Assembly: GCF_040218065.1 (NCBI RefSeq)
Contig: NZ_JAVJQE010000012.1
Coordinates: forward strand, 1 to 64,000
Direction of reading: 5' to 3'
DNA: 64,000 nt
Source: Marivibrio sp040218065
GTDB lineage: Bacteria; Pseudomonadota; Alphaproteobacteria; UBA8366; Aestuariispiraceae
Shown one piece after another: positions 50,900-59,838 of this stretch. The notes under the pieces were generated by a model. That model ran no database searches, was not told the origin of the DNA, and saw nothing but the letters and a program-made list of their open reading frames with translations. The stretch's first letter is position 1; each line of letters opens with the position of its first letter. The position numbers and the translations under genes were made by a program.

Positions 50900-51784
50900 C
50901 TAAGGCGCGGCTCTTTTGCCCGGGCGGCTATAAAGGAGCAGCCCCGCGACGACCAGCGCGCCGCCGACATATTGATCCGTCGAGAGCACTTCGCCAAGCA
51001 GCGCGGCGGCGACCAGGATAGAGATCACCGGCTCCAGATTGAACAGGATCGCGATCGTCGGCGCGCTGGCGATCTTCAACGCCGTGAACTGCAAGAGCAG
51101 CGCCAACGTGTAGAAGCCGCACACCGCCGCCATCGCAAGGCGCCCCGTCTCGCCGCCGGGGAAGGAGAGGCCGCCGAACAGCATCGGCGCGGCCAGGGCG
51201 CAGATCGCGACGGCGCCGAAATTCGCGGTCAGGCTGACGGTCATGGTGGGCACGCTGGTCAGCGCATGACGGCTGAACAGCAAGAAGGAGGCCAGCCCGA
51301 CCGCTCCCAGCAGCGCCAACGCGATCCCGCGCGGGTCAAGCGTCTCCAGCGACGGCCCGATGGCGAGCGCAAGACCGGCGAAGGCGACCAGGAAGGCGAG
51401 CCCGTCGAGCCTCCGGAGTTTCGGCCCGCCCAGCAGCGGGTCGATCAGCGCGATCATGATCGGCCAGGTGAAGAAGATCACCGCCGCCAAACCGACGGGA
51501 ATGAAGGCGACGGAGCCGAGATAGCCCAGCCCCTGCGCCGCCAGGCTGACCGTCGCGCAGGCGAGCGCGGGCCACGCCGCCCGGGGGATGCGCGGCAAGC
51601 GGCGCGCTGCGATCAGGACCAGCAGGGCCAAAAGCCCGGCCGCCCCGGTGCGCGCCACCATCAGCGTCGCGGCGTTCCCGCCGTCGGCGTAGACCAGCGG
51701 CGCGATCGGCGTGTTCATCGCGAACCCGGCGGCGGAGCCGAGCACGACGGCGGGGCCGAGCGCGCGGGCGGGGGCGGGGGTCAA
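50900..51784 (-). CDS. EamA/DMT-family transporter
   Basis: A 294-residue membrane protein with ten predicted helices arranged as two EamA repeats (GYLGSVAFIPVGLAAVIFFTWPIMIAL in the first; ALKIASAPTIAILFNLEPVISILVAAALLGE in the second). DMT proteins usually export amino acids or other metabolites. The best start is a TTG at 51784, since the DNA immediately upstream is repeat sequence. Translating further upstream reads through the palindromic repeats and gives an artefactual extension. Confidence 0.85.
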   Translation of the reverse strand: MTPAPARALGPAVVLGSAAGFAMNTPIAPLVYADGGNAATLMVARTGAAGLLALLVLIAARRLPRIPRAAWPALACATVSLAAQGLGYLGSVAFIPVGLAAVIFFTWPIMIALIDPLLGGPKLRRLDGLAFLVAFAGLALAIGPSLETLDPRGIALALLGAVGLASFLLFSRHALTSVPTMTVSLTANFGAVAICALAAPMLFGGLSFPGGETGRLAMAAVCGFYTLALLLQFTALKIASAPTIAILFNLEPVISILVAAALLGEVLSTDQYVGGALVVAGLLLYSRPGKRAAP

Positions 51785-51790
51785 CCGGGA

Positions 51791-52026
51791 GTCCTCGCGA
51801 AAGCGGGGACCTTTGCGCGATCGCGCGCGCTTAGCGGCCGGCCGCCTGAGGCCCCCGCTTTCGCGGGGGCGCGCTGCAGGCGGTCCAGATCGCGCTCGCG
51901 CCGTCCCGTCACGACGGACCCCGCGAGGAACGGCGCCCAAACGGGAGTCCCCGCGAAAGCGGGGACCTTTGCGCGATCGCGCGCGCTTAGCGGTTGGCCG
52001 CCTGAGGCCCCCGCTTTCGCGGGGGC
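51791..52026. repeat. 156-bp tandem duplication of palindrome pair
   Basis: Two units start at 51791 and 51947, exactly 156 bases apart. Each has GTCCCCGC-GAAA-GCGGGGAC (first copy has C-to-T) followed by GCCCCCGC-TTTC-GCGGGGGC (51851-51870 and 52007-52026), with a conserved spacer CTTTGCGCGATCGCGCGCGC. Hairpin order and orientation are opposite to the 10.7 kb array. It abuts the TTG start of the EamA gene and the end of the VWA gene. Confidence 0.9.
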
Positions 52027-52064
52027 GCGCTGCAGGCGCAAGAAACCGGGTCCGCCTCGATCCC

Positions 52065-53240
52065 TCACGACAGATCCCGCATCGCCGCGTCCAGGCCGGA
52101 AAGCGTCAGCGGGTGCATGCGCCCCTCCATCTGCTCGATCGCCATATGCACCGACTGGTGATAGCGCCAACGCTCGACCGGCTGCGGATTGAGCCACACG
52201 GCCTTGTCGAAATGGTCGAGCAGGCGCTGCATCCACACCCGCCCCGGCTCCTCGTTCCAATGCTCCACGCTGCCGCCGGGATAGGCGATCTCGTAGGGGC
52301 TCATGGTGGCGTCGCCGACGATCACCAGCTTGTAGTCGCGCGGATAGGTGCGGATCACGTCCCAGGTCGGGATCGCGCTGCGCCAGCGGTTGCGCATGTC
52401 CTCGAACAGATGCTCGTAGACGTAATTGTGGAAATAAAGGTGGACCGCGTGCTTGAACTCCGCGCCCACCGCGTCGAACAGTTTGCGGCTTTCCAGGATG
52501 TGGTCGTCCATCGAACCGCCGACGTCGTAGAGCGCCAGGATCTTGACCGCATTATGCCGCTCGCGCCGCCAGCGGATGTCGACATAGCCGCCGTTCTTGG
52601 CCGTGCTGCGGATCGTGTCGGGCAGGTCCAGCTCGAAATTCGCGCCGGTGCGTGCGAAGCGCCGCAGCCGGCGCAGCGCCACCTTCATGTTGCGGTTTGA
52701 GAGCGGCTCGTCGCTGTCGAGGTTCTTGAACTCGCGCTTGTCCCAGACCTTAACCGCGCGGCGGTGGCGGCTTTCCTCCTGACCGATGCGCACGCCTTCG
52801 GGGTTGTAGCCGTAGGCGCCGAAGGGGCTGGTCCCGGCCGTGCCGATCCATTTGCTCCCGCCCTGATGGCGCTTCTCCTGCTCGGCGAGACGCTGCTTCA
52901 GCGTCTCCATCAGCTTCTCGAAGCCGCCCAGCGCCTCGACCATCGCCTTCTCCTCTTCGGAGAGCGTCTTTTCGGCGAGCTTCATCAGCCACTCGGTCGG
53001 CAGCGCCGTCGCCTCCACGCCCGGATCGCTCGCCACGCCTTCGAAGACCTGACCGAAGACGGCGTCGAAGCGGTCCAGATAGCGCTCGTCCTTCACCAGC
53101 GACGCGCGCGCGAGATAATAGAAGCGATCGAGGTCGTATTCCGGGACGTTCTTCTCCACGCCCTCCAACAGCGTCAGATATTCGCGCAACGTCACCGGCA
53201 CGCCGGCGGATTTCAGGCGGAAGAAGAGGGTCGGGAACAT
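52065..53240 (-). CDS. VWA-domain (CoxE-like) protein
   Basis: A 391-residue cytosolic protein with a C-terminal von Willebrand A domain of the CoxE-like type. The metal-binding site is ILALYDVGGSMDD; the N-terminal region MFPTLFFRLKSAGVPVTLREYLTLLEG is highly typical of these proteins. Relatives usually work with a MoxR-type AAA ATPase in metalloenzyme maturation or stress response. No ATPase gene is adjacent here, so the partner must be elsewhere. Length is normal. Confidence 0.9.
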   Translation of the reverse strand: MFPTLFFRLKSAGVPVTLREYLTLLEGVEKNVPEYDLDRFYYLARASLVKDERYLDRFDAVFGQVFEGVASDPGVEATALPTEWLMKLAEKTLSEEEKAMVEALGGFEKLMETLKQRLAEQEKRHQGGSKWIGTAGTSPFGAYGYNPEGVRIGQEESRHRRAVKVWDKREFKNLDSDEPLSNRNMKVALRRLRRFARTGANFELDLPDTIRSTAKNGGYVDIRWRRERHNAVKILALYDVGGSMDDHILESRKLFDAVGAEFKHAVHLYFHNYVYEHLFEDMRNRWRSAIPTWDVIRTYPRDYKLVIVGDATMSPYEIAYPGGSVEHWNEEPGRVWMQRLLDHFDKAVWLNPQPVERWRYHQSVHMAIEQMEGRMHPLTLSGLDAAMRDLS

Positions 53241-53551
53241 AAGCGCGCACTATAGGGGCGCGTCGGTCGATGACAACCGATGAAGCGGGCCGGGCTCTTC
53301 AATCGACCACGAATGCGGCGTGTCCTCGGACCGCGACCATTTTACAGAGAGACTGGGGGCGGCGGGGGATGTGTCTTTGCGCTCGGGCGAACGCCGGCTC
53401 TTTTTCTCAGTCTTCTCCTTGGCGCGCCGTTTCTCGAACTGGCCGCGGATGAGGTCGGCGCATCGGCGAAACTCGCCGAATTGGGCGGCGTCGCCGTCTA
53501 TCGCCGCTGACCCTTTCAATCCGAAGGCTGTGCGCTTACGTAGAACAGTCT
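53241..53551. other. 311-base gap without a secure gene
   Basis: The gap between the divergent VWA and glutathione peroxidase genes has open frames on both strands (a Lys/Glu-rich one at 53250-53519 minus, a hydrophobic one at 53280-53510 plus). Neither has a good start or family support. The region is of normal GC and likely contains the two promoters; no clear boxes were seen. Confidence 0.5.
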
Positions 53552-54100
53552 ATGACAGCACCCTTGGACAACAGCCCGGCAGGCGACGCCCCGCGCGAAC
53601 CAAAGTCCGCGCGGCGGGCCGGCGCGCACGCCTTCGGTTTCGACCTCAACGGCGGCGGGCGGCTTGAACTCGCCGACTGCGCGGGCGGGCCGATCCTGAT
53701 CGTCAACGCGGCCTCGCGCTGCGGCTTCACCGGCCAGTACGAAGGCTTGGTGCGCCTGCACAAGCGCTACGGCGATCGCGGGCTCACCGTGCTCGCCGTG
53801 CCCAGCAACGATTTCGCCGACCAGGAGCCGGAGGACGACGAGGCGATCCGCTATTTCTGCCAGTCGGAATATGACGTCGAGTTTCCGATCGCGGCCAAGG
53901 TCCACGTGACCGGCCCCGAGGCCCATCCCTTCTACCGCTGGATCAAGCAGGAGGCGGGCTTCTTCGGCCGCCGCCCCTGGTGGAATTTCCACAAATATCT
54001 GATCGGCCCCGACGGTCGCTTCGTCGACTGGTTCGCGCCGCTGACCAAGCCTGAAGACCCTAAGCTCGTGCGCGCGATCGAGGGGCTGCTGCCGTGGTAG
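53552..54100 (+). CDS. Glutathione peroxidase-family protein
   Basis: A 182-residue thiol peroxidase that reduces hydroperoxides. The catalytic Cys is in LIVNAASRCGFTGQYEGLVRL; Gln and Trp of the tetrad are in the late VPSNDFADQEP-type and RPWWNFHKYLIGPDG stretches. Since Cys replaces selenocysteine and NDFADQEP stands where FPCNQFGGQEP usually does, the electron donor may be thioredoxin rather than glutathione. The first 25 residues are disordered and may include a later true start. It converges on the secreted Trp/Cys protein gene. Confidence 0.9.
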   Translation: MTAPLDNSPAGDAPREPKSARRAGAHAFGFDLNGGGRLELADCAGGPILIVNAASRCGFTGQYEGLVRLHKRYGDRGLTVLAVPSNDFADQEPEDDEAIRYFCQSEYDVEFPIAAKVHVTGPEAHPFYRWIKQEAGFFGRRPWWNFHKYLIGPDGRFVDWFAPLTKPEDPKLVRAIEGLLPW

Positions 54101-54128
54101 GGGGCGCGCCCCGCCGTCTCAGCCCGTC

Positions 54129-55364
54129 TCACCAGCCTCGCGGGTTACCCTCTTCGATCAGCGCTTCGGCGAGGATTTCGCCGCCCTCGTCGACGTGCGA
54201 ATAGGCCCCGTATTCCTCGCGCAGGAAGACGCAGCGCCAAGGGCCCGGGTCCGGCGCCTCCACCTTCCAACAGCGTCGCCCGTCCTGCAGAATGTTCCAG
54301 CGTCCTTCTTCCGGCCCTTCTTTGAAGGTGCCGTCCGGCCGAAAGTAGACGGTCACCGGCGGGCCGCCGTCGGCGGGGCGGCGGCGCTCCGTGTGATTCG
54401 ACGTCAACTCCAGGACCATGTCCGAGGGCAGCGTGTCGGCGACGCGCGCGACGAAAAAGCTTTCCGGGTTGCCCGGGTCGAAATCGAGCCGGGCGCGGAT
54501 CACGCCCGTCGGGCGGCCCTCCACGGCGTCCATCATGGCGTAGCCGCCATCCCCGACATCAACCAGCACGCTGCAGCGCCATCCGGCGGTCGGGGCCATT
54601 TCGACGCAATAGGTTCCGTCCGCCGCCACACGCCACGACCCGGTGTCCAGCCCGTCCGCCCCATCCGCTTGACCGGAAAGCAGCCGGTCCGGCGCATGAT
54701 AGGCGCGATAGGGGGGGCGGCCGTCTGCGGGGCGGATGATCAGGGTCGAATCTTCCAGCAACCGCGTTGTCGCCGATTGGTCCAGCAAACGGTAGCGCGG
54801 CAAGCGGGGGCGCAGATCCACCGTCGCCATCGCGCGCGAGGGGTAGAGGCGCAAGGCTGCGGTCTCTCCCGGTCGATCGGTTTCCAACGCCAACGCGGAA
54901 TCCGGCTTGTCGGCGCTCCAGTCGGCGAAGGCGCCCTCGAGCGCGACGGCCGCGTTCTGGCGCGCGGTGGTCCATTGGGGGCGCAGCGTCTCGGCCAGCA
55001 TCTCCACCGCGTCGGTCAGCACGAGACGGTTGACGGTCGCATTGTCGCTAAGTTGCAGCGCCAACCGCGCGATTTTCGCCTCGCCCTCGTGACTGTAGCC
55101 GAGCTGCAGCGTCTGGCGGCCCACCCGTGTCGGGCGTTCCAACCGATAGACGACGCCATGCGCGCCGCGCTGCTCTTCGCGGAACTCGAAGCGTCGCTCG
55201 AGCTCAAGCTGGTTAACCGCGATGGGGCGCGTGTTCTCCATCGCCGCCGCCTCGGAAAGGTTCGGCGCGATCACCTGCTGCGCCGCAGTCGGCGCGGCGG
55301 CCAGCGCCAACCCCGCGAAAAGGCACGGCGCCGACCATCGACGGAAGAGAGAAGCGCGCGTCAT
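54129..55364 (-). CDS. Secreted protein with two Trp/Cys modules, function unknown
   Basis: A 411-residue exported protein. The signal peptide is APCLFAGLALAAAPTAAQQ. Residues about 25-215 form a region with no family match. The C-terminal half carries two copies of a short module with the same spacing of Trp and Cys: GSWRVAADGTYCVEM...GWRCSVLVDVGDG and GRWNILQDGRRCWKVEA...GPWRCVFLREEYG. The modules look like the small beta-sandwich units of periplasmic proteins that form paired disulfides. No function is known. I chose ATG 55364 because the signal peptide starts there. Confidence 0.72.
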   Translation of the reverse strand: MTRASLFRRWSAPCLFAGLALAAAPTAAQQVIAPNLSEAAAMENTRPIAVNQLELERRFEFREEQRGAHGVVYRLERPTRVGRQTLQLGYSHEGEAKIARLALQLSDNATVNRLVLTDAVEMLAETLRPQWTTARQNAAVALEGAFADWSADKPDSALALETDRPGETAALRLYPSRAMATVDLRPRLPRYRLLDQSATTRLLEDSTLIIRPADGRPPYRAYHAPDRLLSGQADGADGLDTGSWRVAADGTYCVEMAPTAGWRCSVLVDVGDGGYAMMDAVEGRPTGVIRARLDFDPGNPESFFVARVADTLPSDMVLELTSNHTERRRPADGGPPVTVYFRPDGTFKEGPEEGRWNILQDGRRCWKVEAPDPGPWRCVFLREEYGAYSHVDEGGEILAEALIEEGNPRGW

Positions 55365-55480
55365 CCTGCCCGTCCTTGACGCTTGCAACGGCCGCTTGAC
55401 GGCGCGGACCGGCCGGACCCTCCCCAGGGGCGGCAAGCATAGGCCGGAGGCGCCCGCCGGCTCAAGCTGCAAGGCGCCCG

Positions 55481-56644
55481 TCAATAAGAACGCGGCAACC
55501 CCATGACGTGCTGCGCGATGTAGGCCAGCACCATGTTCGTGGAGATCGGCGCAGTCTGAAACAGGCGCGTTTCGCGCCATTTGCGCTCGACGTCGTACTC
55601 CCGCGCGAAGGCGAAACCGCCGTGGGTCTGGAAACAGGCTTCGCCCGCGGCCCAGGCCGCCTCGCTGGTGAGCAGCTTCGCCATGTTAGCCTCCGCCCCG
55701 CAGGGCGCGCCCGCGTCGAACAGCGCGGCCGCCTTGCGGGCCATCAGGTCGGCGGCCTCGCTCTGCGCGTGCGCGCGCGCCAGCGGGAACTGGATCCCCT
55801 GATTGGCGCCGATCGGCCGGGCGAAGACCACTCGCTCGCGCGCATAGGCGCAGGCCGTCTCCAGGAACCAGCGCGCGTCGCCGAGCGCCTCGCCCGAGAG
55901 CAGGATCCGTTCCGCGTTCATCCCGTCCAAGACGTAGCGGAAACCTGCGCCCTCTTCGCCCACCAGGCTGTCGGCGGGGATCGCCAGGTCGTCGAAGAAG
56001 ACCTCGTTGGAATTATGGTTGATCATCGCCTCCAGCGGTCGGATTTCCAGCCCGTTTCCGCGCGCCTCGCGCAGATCGATCAGGAACAGCGAGAGCCCCT
56101 CGCTGCGCTTGGCGCAGGCCTCGATCGGCGTGGTGCGGGCCAACAGCAGCATCAGGTCGGATTGGCGCGCGCGACTGGTCCAGACCTTCTGGCCGGTGAC
56201 GATGTAGCGATCGCCGTCTTTCACCGCGCGGGTCTTGAGCTGCGTGGTGTCGGAGCCGGTCGTCGGTTCGGTTACGCCGAAGGCCTGCAGCGTGAGATCG
56301 CCCGCGGCGATCTGCGGCAGCCAGCGTTCCTTCTGCGCGGCCGTGCCGTGGCGCAGCAGCGCGCCCATGATGTACATCTGCGCGTGGCAGGCCCCCGCGT
56401 TCGCGCCGCAGGCGTGAATCGTCTCCAGGATCACGGCGGCCGCCCGCAAGGGCAGTCCGGCGCCGCCGTAGGTCTCGGGGATCAGCGCGGCGAGCCACCC
56501 GCCTCTGGTCAAGGCGGCGACAAACTCGGCCGGATAGGCGCTCTCGCGGTCCTTCTCCCGCCAATAGGAACCGGGGAAGTCGGCGCAGATCTTCGCCACC
56601 GCGGCGCGAATGTCGGGCCAATCCCGGTCGAGCGTCATCTGCAT
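55481..56644 (-). CDS. Acyl-CoA dehydrogenase
   Basis: A 387-residue FAD enzyme that oxidises acyl-CoA to enoyl-CoA and passes electrons to ETF. FAD and substrate-binding stretches are visible: LQAFGVTEPTTGSDTTQLKT, VTGQKVWTSRARQSDLMLLL, and RVVFARPIGANQGIQFPLA. QTHGGFAFAREYDVERKWRE near the C-terminus contains the usual Gly-Gly-x-Gly-like loop; the catalytic Glu is not located with certainty. It starts 10 bases after the enoyl-CoA hydratase stop. Codons at 56638 or 56644 are equally possible starts. Position in the TRAP block suggests it oxidises a transported acid. Confidence 0.9.
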   Translation of the reverse strand: MQMTLDRDWPDIRAAVAKICADFPGSYWREKDRESAYPAEFVAALTRGGWLAALIPETYGGAGLPLRAAAVILETIHACGANAGACHAQMYIMGALLRHGTAAQKERWLPQIAAGDLTLQAFGVTEPTTGSDTTQLKTRAVKDGDRYIVTGQKVWTSRARQSDLMLLLARTTPIEACAKRSEGLSLFLIDLREARGNGLEIRPLEAMINHNSNEVFFDDLAIPADSLVGEEGAGFRYVLDGMNAERILLSGEALGDARWFLETACAYARERVVFARPIGANQGIQFPLARAHAQSEAADLMARKAAALFDAGAPCGAEANMAKLLTSEAAWAAGEACFQTHGGFAFAREYDVERKWRETRLFQTAPISTNMVLAYIAQHVMGLPRSY

Positions 56645-56654
56645 GAGGAAACCG

Positions 56655-57458
56655 TCACTTACCTTTGAAGACCGGCTGCCGTTTCTCGTTGAAGGCCGCG
56701 ACGCCTTCGGCGACGTCTTCGGTTCCGACCAGCTTGTCGTAGCAATCGAGCTCGACCGCAAGCCCCTGGGCAAGGCCGCTTTCCATGCCCTGGTCGACGG
56801 CCCGCATGGCCTGCGCGACGGCCAGCGGCGCGTTGGCGGCGATCCGCGCAGCCGTGGCGAGCGTCTCCGGGACCAGCGTTTCACGCGCGCACAGCCGGTT
56901 GACGATTCCCCAGGCCGCCGCCTCTTCGGCCGAGAAGGGACGGGCGCTCAGAAGAATTTCTTTCGCCCGGGCGGTTCCGACCCGGCGCGGTAAAAGCTGG
57001 GTGCCGCCGATCCCGGGGATCAGCCCGATCGAGGTTTCGGTCAACGCGAAGCGCGCGTCGTCCGCCGCATAGGCGAAGTCGCACGCCAACGCCAATTCGC
57101 AGCCGCCGCCGAAGGCCGCGCCGTTGACCGCGCCGATCACCGGGATCGGACAGTCCAAAATCGCGCGGGCCATATCCTCGAAGATCTTGTGTTGCGCGCG
57201 CCAGGCGGCCTCATTCATGCCGCGTCGCTCTTTCAAGTCGGCGCCGGCGCAAAAGGCGCGGTCGCCTTCGCCGGTCAGCACGGCGGCGCGCACGCCGTCC
57301 GGCTCATGCGCCAGCGCCTGAAAGACGGTGAGCAACTCTGTCGCCATCGCCGTGTTGAAGGCGTTGCGGGCGGTCGGTCGGTTCATCACGACAAGCAGGA
57401 CCTCCGGCTGGGGGCGTTCCAGCCTGAGGGCGTCATACCGGCGGTCGAAAGCGCTCAA
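56655..57458 (-). CDS. Enoyl-CoA hydratase/isomerase-family protein
   Basis: A 267-residue crotonase-fold enzyme. The oxyanion loops are AFCAGADLKERRGM and VNGAAFGGGCELALACDFAYAA; the two catalytic glutamates are in GGGCELALA and FALTETSIGLIPGIGGTQLL. This residue set resembles AUH-type hydratases acting on branched or unsaturated acyl-CoA. The start is a TTG overlapping the permease stop by four bases (TTGA), so translation is coupled to the transporter. The substrate is not evident. Confidence 0.9.
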   Translation of the reverse strand: MSAFDRRYDALRLERPQPEVLLVVMNRPTARNAFNTAMATELLTVFQALAHEPDGVRAAVLTGEGDRAFCAGADLKERRGMNEAAWRAQHKIFEDMARAILDCPIPVIGAVNGAAFGGGCELALACDFAYAADDARFALTETSIGLIPGIGGTQLLPRRVGTARAKEILLSARPFSAEEAAAWGIVNRLCARETLVPETLATAARIAANAPLAVAQAMRAVDQGMESGLAQGLAVELDCYDKLVGTEDVAEGVAAFNEKRQPVFKGK

Positions 57459-59716
57459 TCCGGCCCCCGCACCAGCGTCGGCGCCTCCGCCTTCGGCCGG
57501 AAGAGGCGTTGGATCAGGAAGGTTGCGATCGCCAGCCCGATCCCGATCAGATCGGTGATCAGGCCGCCTTCGATCATGAATAACGCAGCCGCCGCCAAGG
57601 CGATGCGCAGGAACCAAGCGGCCGGCCCGCCGAGGAACCACCCCTGCACGCCGGATGACAGTAAGAAGACGCCGACCACGGCGGTTGCGCCCGCGCGCAC
57701 GATCTCGAGCGTGCCCCCGTCCATCAGCAGCGCGGAATTGTAGAAGAACATGAACGGCACGATGAAGGCCGCGATGCCGATCTTGAAGGAAGCGACCGAC
57801 GTCTCCATCGCGTTCGCGCCCGATATGCCCGCGGCCGCATAGGAGGCCAGCGCAACCGGCGGCGTGATCGCCGAGACGACCGCAAAATAGAAGACGAAGA
57901 AATGCGCCGTCAGCATCGGGATGCCGAGCTCCACCAAGCCCGGCGCGACGACCGAGGCGGCGACCGCATAAGCCGCGGTCGTCGGCATGCCCATCCCCAG
58001 CAGGATGGCGATCAGCATGGCGAAGACCAGCGCCAGGAGCTGCGAGGCCTCCGCCAGTCCCAGCAGCAGGTTCGAGAAGCGCGCGCCCACGCCGGTCAGC
58101 GAGATGACGCCGACGATGATGCCGGCGCAGGCGCACACCGCGATGATCTGGATTGACATGGAGCCCGCCAGCTCGAAGGCCTTGAAGGCCGAGCGCGGAC
58201 CCATGCGGTAGGGCGTCAGCCAGCTGACCACGGCGGCGGCGACGGTCGCCAGCGTACCGGCGCGGATCACCGAATAGCCCATGAACAGGGCCGCGATCAA
58301 AATCACGATCGGCAGGAACAGGAAGACCTGCTTCGCCAACGCCTTCACCCGCGGAAGTTCGTCGTCGCGCATGCCGCGCATGCCGAGCTTCGCGGCCTCG
58401 AAATCGACCATGAAGAAGATGGAGACGAAATAAAGGATCGCCGGGATGATCGCCGCGACGGCGATGTCGGTGTAGGGGATGCCGGTGATCTCGGCCATGA
58501 TGAAGGCGCCGGCGCCCATGATCGGCGGCATGATCTGTCCGCCGGTCGACGCGCCGGCTTCGATTGCGCCGGCGGTCTTCGGCTTGTAGCCGACCTTCTT
58601 CATCAACGGGATGGTCAGCGAGCCGGTGGCGACCACGTTGCCCGCCGAGGTGCCGTTGATCATGCCCATCAGGCCTGAGGCGAAGATCGCCACTTTCGCC
58701 GGTCCGCCGCGCGCGCGCCCGGCGACGGCGAAGGCGAAATTGACGAAATAGTCGCCCACCTTGGAAGCTTGGAGGAACGCCGCGAAGATGATGAACAGAA
58801 TGATGTAGGTGGAGGACACCGCCGTGGTCGGCCCCAGGATGCCGGCGTCGGTATAGACTTGGCTGAAGAAGCGCTGCCAGCTGACCGCCGGGCTTTGCAG
58901 GAAGCCAGGCAGGTGCTCGCCCACGAAAACATAGATCAGGAAGATCGTGGCGATGACGATCAAGGCCAGCCCGGCGACCCGCCGCGTCAGCTCCATGATC
59001 AACAACGTGCCGGCGACCGCGGCCAGACTGATGCCGATCGGCGCGAACGGCGTGCCGGTCGAGTTGCGCATCAGGGTGCCGTAGATGGTGATGAGGTATG
59101 TCGCCACCGCAACGCCGCAGACCGTCAGCGCCAGATCGGGCGCCGCGATCCGGTTGCGCGGCGTCTTGTCGACCCAGCCCAGCAGGATGGCGCCGGCCGT
59201 CGCGCCCACCAGCGGCGCGCCGAAGATCCACGTCTCGTTGAATTTGATGGTCGGGTCGATGCCGTTCCAACTGACCCCGCCGGCGATCTGAACGCCGAAC
59301 CAGATCGACGCGCCCAGCGCGACGAAGGCCGGGATCAGCAGCAGGTAGCCGAGAACGTCGAACAAGCGTGTGCCGCGTTCGCCCTCGCCGACGAATCCGG
59401 CGCCGGCGTACCACAGAAACCCGAGCGCCAGCGCGCCGGCGACGTGGGTGATGCGGAAGTTCCACGTCTCCATCGGGAAGTCGGGCAGGAAGGGCGGGTC
59501 GATCAGCCCGAAGGTGATCGCGGACAGGCCGAAACCGTTAAGCGCGGCCATGTGAAACGCCGCATAGACCGCCGCCGCCACCGTGATCGCCGTCATCATG
59601 CGGCCGTCGAAAAGGCGTCGGTTCTCCTCGACCGGAACCTCGTCGACGCCCTGGGCGATCAGATGCAGGTCGTCGTCCTGTTTCGCGTCGGGCTTGTCAT
59701 CGCCGTGGGCGGCCAT
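57455..59716 (-). CDS. Fused TRAP transporter permease (DctQM type)
   Basis: A 753-residue membrane protein in which the small (4-helix) and large (12-helix) TRAP permeases are joined, the form that pairs with TAXI binding proteins. The small-permease part runs to about residue 260; the large part follows, with NGTSAGNVVATGSLTIPLMKK, GASTGGQIMPPIMGAGAFIMAE, LGMGMPTTAAYAVAASVVAPGL and SAITPPVALASYAAAGISGAN. An N-terminal cytosolic extension of about 25 acidic residues is present. It lies 122 bases downstream of the TAXI gene. Confidence 0.92.
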   Translation of the reverse strand: MAAHGDDKPDAKQDDDLHLIAQGVDEVPVEENRRLFDGRMMTAITVAAAVYAAFHMAALNGFGLSAITFGLIDPPFLPDFPMETWNFRITHVAGALALGFLWYAGAGFVGEGERGTRLFDVLGYLLLIPAFVALGASIWFGVQIAGGVSWNGIDPTIKFNETWIFGAPLVGATAGAILLGWVDKTPRNRIAAPDLALTVCGVAVATYLITIYGTLMRNSTGTPFAPIGISLAAVAGTLLIMELTRRVAGLALIVIATIFLIYVFVGEHLPGFLQSPAVSWQRFFSQVYTDAGILGPTTAVSSTYIILFIIFAAFLQASKVGDYFVNFAFAVAGRARGGPAKVAIFASGLMGMINGTSAGNVVATGSLTIPLMKKVGYKPKTAGAIEAGASTGGQIMPPIMGAGAFIMAEITGIPYTDIAVAAIIPAILYFVSIFFMVDFEAAKLGMRGMRDDELPRVKALAKQVFLFLPIVILIAALFMGYSVIRAGTLATVAAAVVSWLTPYRMGPRSAFKAFELAGSMSIQIIAVCACAGIIVGVISLTGVGARFSNLLLGLAEASQLLALVFAMLIAILLGMGMPTTAAYAVAASVVAPGLVELGIPMLTAHFFVFYFAVVSAITPPVALASYAAAGISGANAMETSVASFKIGIAAFIVPFMFFYNSALLMDGGTLEIVRAGATAVVGVFLLSSGVQGWFLGGPAAWFLRIALAAAALFMIEGGLITDLIGIGLAIATFLIQRLFRPKAEAPTLVRGPD

Positions 59717-59838
59717 TCCCGGTCCCCTGAAGGTGAAGAAATCGAGAAACGATTCAGCGTGGGAATATTCGCAAAGAGTGCGACGGCAGCCGCCCGCCCG
59801 TGCGGGGCGGGCGGCCCGACGTCGCGTCGATCAGGCGA

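Noticed and set aside
53250..53519. An 89-codon minus-strand frame starting with TTG
   Set aside because: Lys/Glu-rich, weak start and ribosome-binding site, no family; a competing plus-strand frame at 53280-53510 is equally unsupported.
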